This document shows, piece by piece, positions 50,822-57,878 of a DNA stretch of 64,000 bases; the first letter of the stretch is position 1, and each line of letters opens with the position of its first letter. The notes under the pieces are model-generated. The model ran no database searches. It had not been told where the DNA came from and saw nothing but the letters and a program-made list of their open reading frames with translations. The stretch is from Spirosoma montaniterrae (lineage in GTDB: Bacteria > Bacteroidota > Bacteroidia > Cytophagales > Spirosomataceae): NCBI RefSeq assembly GCF_001988955.1, contig NZ_CP014263.1, positions 4,248,001-4,312,000 on the forward strand, in the 5' to 3' direction. The position numbers were made by a program, and so were the translations under genes.

Positions 50822-53464
50822 ATGAGGAACCTTCTCCTATTGGGGGCCACGCTGCTGGCCCTTACTACATTCTCTTACGGGCAAAACACGACAACCCTCA
50901 ACCAAAACGGCTCGTATCAGGCGGCTGTACAACAGCAAACGGGTAACAACCAAAACTCAATCATCAACCAAACGCAGGGATCGGGTACAAACATTGGCAA
51001 CTGGGCCGGTACGTACCAGACCGCTACCAGCAGCAACACAGCCACAATCAATCAGAAAGATGGTTCGCAGGGCAACCGGGCGGGCCTGACGCAGCAGGGC
51101 GGCTCGGGCAACAACGCCACAATTAACCAGAATAACGGCGCGCTGGGCACAAGCGGCACCACCACCTCAACCGCCGTGGCTACGTCGCTGGCAGCAGGAG
51201 GTACGGGTAACTTTGCCGGTATTCTGCAAAATGGCAGTAACAACACGGGTGTACTTATCAACCAAAACAATAACAGCAAGAGTAATTTCGGCGAAATCTG
51301 GCAGAATGGGAATAACAACAGCGGTTCTACCATCAACCAAAACGATAATTCAACGGGCAACCGGGCCACTGTTTTTCAAGGGTTTATCGACCGGGGCATC
51401 ATTGGCGGGGTTAGCAGTAACAACACGGCTACCATCGACCAGAACGGTACGGTAAACGGAGCCTCGCAAAACAACCTCGCCACCGTGACACAGGCCGACG
51501 ATGGCAATACGGCAACCGTTGGGCAAAGCAGCAACAGTTCGAGCAACACCGCTACCGTCGATCAGAGCGGCTCTATCGTAGGCAATACGGCTACTATTAC
51601 CCAAAGCGGGGGAATAGCGGGCAGCAGCTCGGAAAACACGGCTACCATTACACAGGCGGGCGACGAAAATACGGCTACCATTTTGCAAAGCAACGGCACA
51701 ACCGGCGCGGGCGCATCGACCCTGAATATGGCTGCTATTGGGCAGAATGGCGATTTCAACACGGCTTCCATTTTTCAGCAGCCCGGTGCCGACGGTGCGT
51801 CGAGCAATAACAAAGCCACCATCGAGCAAACCAACGACGACAACGGAGCTACAATTTCTCAGAACAACAATTCGACAGGTAATGAGGCACTGATTCAGCA
51901 GTCGGGCAGCGGTAGCACGTTCAATACTGCAACTGTTTTTCAGAACGATAACAGCAGCAACCAGAAAGCTACGGTTGTGCAAACCGGCACGAACCTCTTT
52001 GCCGACGTGAAACAAAACGGGCAGGAACTGGGAACCGCCGGACAAATCAGCGAGGGCAACTCAGCTACGGTGACGCAAACGGGCGATGCGCATCAGGCTT
52101 TTTCCGAACAAAGTTCAGGCTTTGATAGCAGCGAGGATAACATTGTCAATATAACACAGATTGGCACCACTGGCGGCCACACCGCCGAGGTGACCCAGAA
52201 CGACCTGAGCCTGCGTAACACAGCTACGGTTGACCAATCGGGACAGAGTAATTTCAGCGAGGTGAATCAATCTGGTTTCTCTTTTAATCTCGCTGGAATA
52301 GGCAGCACAGATAACAAAGCCACGGTCGTTCAATCGGGTACGTCGAATACAGGCCGAGTGTTTCAGGCTAATAACGCAGACGAAAACGTTGCTACGCTCA
52401 CCCAATCGGGGCAGGGTAACAGCGCCGAAATCTATCATGTCTCTAACGTTACCAACAACACCGCTACCAGCACACAGAGTGGCGTAACAGGGTCGGTCGT
52501 TATTCAGCAGATTCGCGGCTCCGATCAGGCTACAGCCACGGTTGTGCAGAGCGGCACCAGCAATAACGGCCAGATTTACCAGTATCGGGGAACGGGCAAC
52601 GTAGCCCTGATCGACCAGCTTACGACGGGCAGCAGTAACCGAGTCGAAATCTACCAGGGTGATACTAGTAGCTCACTTGGCGCTTCTTTTCCAACATCGA
52701 GTAGCAACAACTCAGCCGTTACGCAACGTGGCACATCGAACACGGCCCGCTTAGACCTGCTCGGTAATAGCAACGTGACCACCATGTCGCAAACGGGCCG
52801 TGCCAACCTCATCCGGGGTATCACGGGCGTGTCGCCATTTTCGACTTACGCGGGTGTATATGGCAACAACAACCTCATGACAGTGACGCAGGTAAGCGGA
52901 GCAGCGGGTACGGGCAACACGGCAAATCTGGATCAGCGCGGCAATTTCAACGTCATGACGGTAGATCAGAACGGCCAAACCAATAGCAGTACCACGCGTC
53001 AGGTTGCCAACGTAACCAGCAGCACCATCACTGTTACGCAGAGCGGCACCAGCAACACTGGCTCGGCGGCTCAGTTTAACAGCACCAACAGCACGGCTAT
53101 AATCGAACAGTTGGGGGCCAGCACCAGCAATACGGCCACCATCTCGCAGGGTAGCAGTGCATCTGCCGTTAGCAACAACAACATGTCGATGATTACGCAG
53201 GAGGGTACGCTGAACGTAGCCCGGTTCCAGGTAATTGGCAGCGACAACACGGCTACCATGACCCAAACGGGCGGCAATAACGTGATTCAGGGCATAACCG
53301 GCTCGTCTCCGATTGCCAACACAGCCGGTCAGTATGGCAACAACAACACCCTGACCGTTACGCAGCTAAGCGGCCTGACCGGACCAGCCAATACGGCCAA
53401 CGTGTTGCAGAGTGGTAACTTCAACACTATCAATATCTCGCAGAGTACGTTAGTAACGCCATAA
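50822..53464 (+). CDS. giant curlin-repeat (CsgA/CsgB-like) amyloid protein
   Basis: 880 residues. Sec signal MRNLLLLGATLLALTTFSYG, then almost nothing but curlin-type units of 20-odd residues with Asn/Gln/Thr/Ser-rich strands (NTATINQ, GNNATINQN, NTATITQAG, NNMSMITQEG). E. coli CsgA has five units in about 150 residues; several dozen are read here. Two long stretches repeat near the end: GITG-SP-A-YGNNN-TVTQ-SG at about 660-715 and 820-870. Lysine and arginine are rare. Expected role: secreted amyloid fibre or surface scaffold. No csgG, csgE or csgF homologue and no T9SS C-terminal domain are seen nearby. Confidence 0.88.
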   Translation: MRNLLLLGATLLALTTFSYGQNTTTLNQNGSYQAAVQQQTGNNQNSIINQTQGSGTNIGNWAGTYQTATSSNTATINQKDGSQGNRAGLTQQGGSGNNATINQNNGALGTSGTTTSTAVATSLAAGGTGNFAGILQNGSNNTGVLINQNNNSKSNFGEIWQNGNNNSGSTINQNDNSTGNRATVFQGFIDRGIIGGVSSNNTATIDQNGTVNGASQNNLATVTQADDGNTATVGQSSNSSSNTATVDQSGSIVGNTATITQSGGIAGSSSENTATITQAGDENTATILQSNGTTGAGASTLNMAAIGQNGDFNTASIFQQPGADGASSNNKATIEQTNDDNGATISQNNNSTGNEALIQQSGSGSTFNTATVFQNDNSSNQKATVVQTGTNLFADVKQNGQELGTAGQISEGNSATVTQTGDAHQAFSEQSSGFDSSEDNIVNITQIGTTGGHTAEVTQNDLSLRNTATVDQSGQSNFSEVNQSGFSFNLAGIGSTDNKATVVQSGTSNTGRVFQANNADENVATLTQSGQGNSAEIYHVSNVTNNTATSTQSGVTGSVVIQQIRGSDQATATVVQSGTSNNGQIYQYRGTGNVALIDQLTTGSSNRVEIYQGDTSSSLGASFPTSSSNNSAVTQRGTSNTARLDLLGNSNVTTMSQTGRANLIRGITGVSPFSTYAGVYGNNNLMTVTQVSGAAGTGNTANLDQRGNFNVMTVDQNGQTNSSTTRQVANVTSSTITVTQSGTSNTGSAAQFNSTNSTAIIEQLGASTSNTATISQGSSASAVSNNNMSMITQEGTLNVARFQVIGSDNTATMTQTGGNNVIQGITGSSPIANTAGQYGNNNTLTVTQLSGLTGPANTANVLQSGNFNTINISQSTLVTP

Positions 53465-53475
53465 CAGGCACACCC

Positions 53476-53557
53476 GTAAAGCGGGTGGAAACCCGCCCCA
53501 TGCGTCAGCCACTGATGTGAATAGCTGACGCATAGGGCGGGTTTCCACCCGCTTTAC
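53476..53557. repeat. 34-bp inverted repeat after the curlin gene
   Basis: Arms GTAAAGCGGGTGGAAACCCG... (53476-53509) and its mirror (53524-53557) differ at a single pair (C opposite A). Each arm also contains CGGGTGGAAACCCG, a small internal palindrome. It begins 11 bp after the curlin stop and may act as its terminator. Confidence 0.85.
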
Positions 53558-53575
53558 TTTTGGCGAAAAGTTGCT

Positions 53576-53627
53576 TCGTTATTTCCGGAATAACATAACA
53601 CTCGTTATATTTCGTCGGAAATAACGA
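53576..53627 (+). promoter_or_regulatory. dyad operator upstream of the TonB receptor
   Basis: TCGTTATTTCCG (53576-53587) is exactly mirrored by CGGAAATAACGA (53616-53627), with an extra half-site-like CTCGTTATA between. The right arm ends five bases before the ATG, so a bound protein would block transcription or translation start. The regulator is unknown; a metal-responsive repressor is a reasonable guess for a TonB receptor. Confidence 0.5.
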
Positions 53628-53632
53628 GCCGA

Positions 53633-56185
53633 ATGCAACACCTTTTCCTTAGCCTTTTTCTCTACGCGCCCACCGCCCTGCCCGACAGCACCATTGCGCC
53701 GGTCGATACGCTGCGGCAGCGTGTTTTAAGTGAGGTAATTGTTACGGCATCGCGCATACCGGAAAGCATTCGGAAAGCACCCGTCAGCATCGAACTCCTC
53801 GATGCCCGGCAAATTCGGCTTTCGGCGCAACCGTCTTACTTCGACGCAATTGAGCATGTAAAAGGTATACAAGTACTGACGCCAAGCTTAGGTTTCAAAG
53901 TCTATAATGCGCGCGGTTTTGCCAACCCAACCAACGTTCGATTTGTGCAGTTGGTTGATGGAATCGATAGTCAGGCTCCGCACATCGGCGCACCGATTGC
54001 TATTGCACTCGCCCCGTCGGACCTCGACATCGACCGGGTTGAAGTGGTGCCGGGCGCGGCTTCGGTGCTGTACGGACTGAACGCCCTGAACGGCATGGCG
54101 CAGTTGATTACCAAAGACCCGTTTACGTCAACGGGCCTGAGTGGTAGCCAGAAAACCGGCGTCAATCACCTGAATAATCCGCTGGTGTCGGCCAAAATCT
54201 TCAGCGAAAGCAGTATACGCTATGCCCGTACCATTGGTTCGCGGCTGGCTTTCAAGGTGAACATGACGTATCAGCGCGGCTACGACTGGATAGCCCGCGA
54301 CGAAACCGACCTTAACCCGAATGCCAATGCTTCTCTGAACCTGACCGGTCTCACTCATCCTGCCCGCGACCTCGTGAACCGCTACGGCGACGAATCGCCC
54401 AATCGGCGGTCGCTGACGCTCGATGGTCGGCGGTACGTAGTGGCCCGAACGGGTTATTTTGAGAACGAAACCTCCGACCTCGGCCTGAGCAACCTGCGGG
54501 GCGACGCAGCCCTGTTCTGGCGCATCAGGCCAACTCTTACCGTGTCGTATCGCTACAAAACGGCGAAGCTGGCAACGCTCTACCAGCGTACCAACCGATT
54601 CCGGCTCGACCATTACCGGCTCGATCAGCATATACTCACGCTCGAATCACCTTCGCTGCAAATCCGGGCGTATCGCACGAGCGAGAACACGGGTGATTCG
54701 TATAACATCCGCTCAATGGCCGAAAACATCGACCGCTCTTTCAAACCTGACAATCAGTGGTTTTCTGACTTTTCGAGCCAGTTTACAAGTAGCACCCGCG
54801 CCGGGCAAACGGTAGCCGATGCCCTGCAAACCGCCCGCACCACCGCCGACGCAGGTCGCCCGCTGCCCGGCTCCGACGCTTTCAATGCACAGGTGGCCCG
54901 GCTGCGCGACATCAACAACTGGGACGTAGGCGCGGCTTTACGGGTGCGGGCGTGGCTGTATCATGCCGAAGGGCAGCTCGACCTGACGCGCGCTGCCTGG
55001 GCTACCTTTCGCGAACGCACGGGCATCGGTATGCAAATAGGATTCGACTATCGGCGATACAGTGTTTTCCCGGACGGCAATTATTTCATCAACCCCGACG
55101 GGTCGGGCGACAATTTGGTGTACGATAAAGCGGGGGGCTACGTGCAGGCTTCGCGTTCATTTTTCGGCGACCGGCTTACGCTGACCGGGACGTTGCGGGC
55201 CGACAAAAATCGCTATTTCGCGCTGCGGTTCAACCCGCGCGTGGCGGCTGTGTTCGCGCTCACCGACAACCATACGTTTCGATTCTCCTACCAGACGGGC
55301 TATCGGTTCCCGTCGCTATTCGAGGCTTTCTCCAATGTTAATTCGGGTGGCGTAAAGCGCGTGGGTGGCCTGCCGATTATGTCGCGGGGCATTTTCGAGC
55401 AATCCTATCTGCGCACGTCTATCGATGCCTTTCAGACAGCGATCAACACCGACGTAAACAGCAACCGCCTGACAACCGGGCAGGCCATTCAGAAAAATAA
55501 AAACCTGCTCCGCTCCAACACCTATACGTACCTGAAACCCGAACAGGTCAATAGCCTGGAAATGGGGTATAAAGGGCTGTTTTTCAACAAAAAGCTGTAC
55601 GTAGACGTCGACGTGTATTACAACGTATACCGAAACTTCATAGCGCAGGTTGAAGCCAACGTACCGCGCACTAACAACCCCGATTCGGTTGCTTACGCCC
55701 TGGCCGACCGAACGAAACAGGATCGTTACCGGCTCTGGACCAACTCAAAAACAAGAGTAACTAACTACGGAGCCAGTCTGGGGCTGCGTTACGGGATTGG
55801 GCGCGGCTGGCTGCTATCGGGCAATGCGTCGCTGGCCCGGCTCGACCGCACAGATCAGGGCGACGGGCTGGAAGAAGCGTTTAATACGCCCCAGTGGATC
55901 ACGAATCTGAGCATAGGCAACCCAACACTCTGGCGGCAGTTAGGTGCTTCGCTGACCTATAAACGTCAAAGCGCATTTTTGTGGCAATCGGCTCTGGCAA
56001 CGGGCATGGTTCCGGCCATCAACACCATTGATGGGCAACTTAGTTATACGTTTCCGACAGCGGGCGTGTTCGTCAAGCTCGGCGGCTCGAACCTGCTTAA
56101 CCGCTACTACACCACCTTTGTGGCCGGGCCGGGCGTCGGCGGTTTTTATTACCTGACCATAACAGCTACCGTATCGGAACGTTGA
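53633..56185 (+). CDS. TonB-dependent outer-membrane receptor
   Basis: 850 residues. Short signal (MQHLFLSLFLYAPTALP), TonB-box-like RVLSEVIVTASR, plug domain with SYFDAIEHVKGIQVLTPSLGFKVYNARGFANPTNVRFVQLVDGID and VEVVPGAASVLYGLNALNGMAQL, barrel from about 190, ending NLLNRYYTTFVAGPGVGGFYYLTITATVSER. It has no N-terminal carboxypeptidase-regulatory domain and no SusD partner, so it resembles siderophore or metal receptors rather than glycan-uptake ones. Single gene; a perfect 12-bp dyad overlaps its promoter region. Ligand unknown. Confidence 0.92.
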   Translation: MQHLFLSLFLYAPTALPDSTIAPVDTLRQRVLSEVIVTASRIPESIRKAPVSIELLDARQIRLSAQPSYFDAIEHVKGIQVLTPSLGFKVYNARGFANPTNVRFVQLVDGIDSQAPHIGAPIAIALAPSDLDIDRVEVVPGAASVLYGLNALNGMAQLITKDPFTSTGLSGSQKTGVNHLNNPLVSAKIFSESSIRYARTIGSRLAFKVNMTYQRGYDWIARDETDLNPNANASLNLTGLTHPARDLVNRYGDESPNRRSLTLDGRRYVVARTGYFENETSDLGLSNLRGDAALFWRIRPTLTVSYRYKTAKLATLYQRTNRFRLDHYRLDQHILTLESPSLQIRAYRTSENTGDSYNIRSMAENIDRSFKPDNQWFSDFSSQFTSSTRAGQTVADALQTARTTADAGRPLPGSDAFNAQVARLRDINNWDVGAALRVRAWLYHAEGQLDLTRAAWATFRERTGIGMQIGFDYRRYSVFPDGNYFINPDGSGDNLVYDKAGGYVQASRSFFGDRLTLTGTLRADKNRYFALRFNPRVAAVFALTDNHTFRFSYQTGYRFPSLFEAFSNVNSGGVKRVGGLPIMSRGIFEQSYLRTSIDAFQTAINTDVNSNRLTTGQAIQKNKNLLRSNTYTYLKPEQVNSLEMGYKGLFFNKKLYVDVDVYYNVYRNFIAQVEANVPRTNNPDSVAYALADRTKQDRYRLWTNSKTRVTNYGASLGLRYGIGRGWLLSGNASLARLDRTDQGDGLEEAFNTPQWITNLSIGNPTLWRQLGASLTYKRQSAFLWQSALATGMVPAINTIDGQLSYTFPTAGVFVKLGGSNLLNRYYTTFVAGPGVGGFYYLTITATVSER

Positions 56186-56238
56186 AGCTCCCGTTTTGTG
56201 ATTGAGCGCAACACCATACCGGCGACTCAACCAGCGTT

Positions 56239-56541
56239 TTACATGGCCTGTTTCACCAGATTTTCGAGTGTATGCAGCGGCTGAACACCCGATTTGCGCC
56301 AAACGATCCGGCCTTTGTGAAACAGAATCAGCGTCGGTACGCTCTGAATCTGGTATTGAGTAGCAGCCGCCCGGCTCCGGTCGATGTCGATTTTAATGAT
56401 TTTCAGTTTCTCGCCCATGCGGTCGGCTAATTGCTTCAGCAGGGGAGCCTGTTGTTTGCAGGGGCCGCACCAGTCAGCATAAAAATCAACCAGCACGGGC
56501 GTATCGCCTTTGATAAGTTCATCAAACGGTGTCTTGCTCAT
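56239..56541 (-). CDS. trxA: thioredoxin
   Basis: 100 residues. Active site WCGPC at 24-28 in DFYADWCGPCKQQAPLL, the cis-proline in QSVPTLILFHKG, and the full thioredoxin strand-helix order (VLVDF, LKIIKIDID, LILF, TLENLV). Cytoplasmic disulfide reductant. It lacks a signal peptide. Convergent with the TonB receptor gene. Genomes of this group carry several thioredoxins; whether this is the housekeeping one cannot be told. Confidence 0.93.
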   Translation of the reverse strand: MSKTPFDELIKGDTPVLVDFYADWCGPCKQQAPLLKQLADRMGEKLKIIKIDIDRSRAAATQYQIQSVPTLILFHKGRIVWRKSGVQPLHTLENLVKQAM

Positions 56542-56879
56542 ATCGTTAACGTTGTTTTTGTATAACCGAACCGGACTTTGTTTCGTTACCCTGCCTGTTT
56601 ATCTCCTCTGCCCGAGCATATTGGCCGACGTATTGACCAGACAAGTGAGACGTATAGGGGGTAAAAAGTAGAACCGTAGTCCTGGTTACTTATCAACTCT
56701 TCAGACTACAATAGCCCGAAAAACATCCTCTCTGTCGACCGGAATGATTTTTTTTCAACAAACTGACGCATCAGTCACCGCCCAATAAATATTTTGCCCT
56801 ATTATTATGAATGCGGTGTCAAAAACTGTTGATTTGTTCATATTGATTCCTGTTTTCTCACAACTTCTTTTTGTTTCTC
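56542..56879. other. 338-bp intergenic region
   Basis: Between divergent thioredoxin and metallopeptidase genes. It holds the CCAATAAATATTTT element (56778-56792) also found before the curlin gene and AT-rich DNA up to the metallopeptidase ATG. No RNA gene, hairpin of note or further reading frame was found. Confidence 0.6.
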
Positions 56880-57695
56880 ATGAAAACTATTTTTTACCTC
56901 ACTTCATTAGCTATCGGCAGCGTGTTGTACGCCTGTCAGCCTACCCCAGTTGAGACGGCCCAGCCTGCTGCCCGGCAGGAAGTACCTACAACGGTGAAAG
57001 CTAAAGTCCGGGCTATGGGCTTCAGTACCTACAACATCCAGACGGTCGACGACGGTTATATTGTTGAAAACGACATCTTCCTCGACAAGAAACAGCTTGA
57101 CCTCGCCCAGCGCAAACAGGCGATTCGCGTAGGTAGTGGCGAACAGTACCACACAACTTCGCTGGTGAATAATCTGCCCCGCGTTATTCGCATCAGCGTT
57201 GCCAACAACCTTCCTCAGGTGTATGTCGATGCCACCATCGAAGCCATCAACCGCTACAATGCACAGAACCTCTCCCTCCAGTTTGCCTACGTGCGGTCTG
57301 GGGGCGACATTCGGGTGCTGGCTGCGCCGGCAAATGCTCCCTATCTGGCGTCGGCTGGCTTTCCGAGCGGGGGCAATCCGCACAACTTCGTGCGCGTCAA
57401 TAATGCTTTCTTAGGCAGTACGAACGATGCCACGCGGGTCGCTTACATTGGTTCGATTATGGCCCACGAGTTTGGGCACTGCATTGGTTTCCGCCATACC
57501 GATTACATGGACCGCTCGTATAGCTGCGGAGGAGCCAGCCCACAGGACGAAGGCGAACCACCAATTGGTGCGATCCAGATTCCGGGTACACCGGCTGGTC
57601 CAGACCCCAACTCGTGGATGCTGGCCTGCATCGGTAACAACGTCAACCGCCCCTTCAATGCCAATGACATAACCGCTCTCGATTATTTGTACTAA
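56880..57695 (+). CDS. HEFGH zinc metallopeptidase lipoprotein (M57/dual-action HEIGH type)
   Basis: 271 residues from MKTIFYLTSLAIGSVLYAC; the TTG three codons earlier is not needed. The signal ends in a lipobox (LYAC), so the protein is probably anchored in a membrane. The catalytic site is HEFGHCIGFRH in YIGSIMAHEFGHCIGFRHTDYMDR near residue 196, the HExxHxxxxxH metzincin pattern; a CGGASPQDEGEP segment follows. The preceding half (VYVDATIEAINRYNAQNLSLQFAYV) is typical of the family. Substrates unknown. A strong terminator follows at 57827. Confidence 0.88.
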   Translation: MKTIFYLTSLAIGSVLYACQPTPVETAQPAARQEVPTTVKAKVRAMGFSTYNIQTVDDGYIVENDIFLDKKQLDLAQRKQAIRVGSGEQYHTTSLVNNLPRVIRISVANNLPQVYVDATIEAINRYNAQNLSLQFAYVRSGGDIRVLAAPANAPYLASAGFPSGGNPHNFVRVNNAFLGSTNDATRVAYIGSIMAHEFGHCIGFRHTDYMDRSYSCGGASPQDEGEPPIGAIQIPGTPAGPDPNSWMLACIGNNVNRPFNANDITALDYLY

Positions 57696-57715
57696 CACCA
57701 ATTTGAATTTGCTGT

Positions 57716-57806
57716 GGCGTATTGCTGACGCGAGGGAGACGCAAAGGGTTGATGGTCAACCGTAGAGACGCAACCCTTTGCGTCTCCCTCGCGTCAGCAA
57801 TACGCC
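57716..57806. repeat. perfect 36-bp inverted repeat between convergent protease genes
   Basis: Arms 57716-57751 (GGCGTATTGCTGACGCGAGG...) and 57771-57806 are exact complements with a 19-base spacer; imperfect pairing extends outward toward TTGAATT / ATAATTCCA. The right half recurs at 28016-28070 with few changes. Inside the right arm GAGACGCAA/TTGCGTCTC can form its own hairpin. Size and mobility suggest a MITE-like or REP-like element. Confidence 0.9.
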
Positions 57807-57826
57807 AGCCATAATTCCATATATAT

Positions 57827-57873
57827 ACCCCCTGCAACACAGCCAATGCATTGCAGGGGGTTTGTGTTTTTAA
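57827..57873 (+). terminator. Rho-independent terminator of the metallopeptidase gene
   Basis: ACCCCCTGCAA (57827-57837) pairs with TTGCAGGGGGT (57851-57861) around a 13-base loop and is followed on the plus strand by TTGTGTTTTT. Confidence 0.75.
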
Positions 57874-57878
57874 GTAGC

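Noticed and set aside
51350..52045. 231-codon antisense frame in the curlin gene
   Set aside because: Long antisense frames are expected from the repetitive, stop-poor curlin codons; composition follows the repeats.
50822..53464. Repeat array considered as CRISPR or VNTR
   Set aside because: Units are degenerate at DNA level and preserve a coding pattern of curlin strands; no constant repeat with unique spacers.
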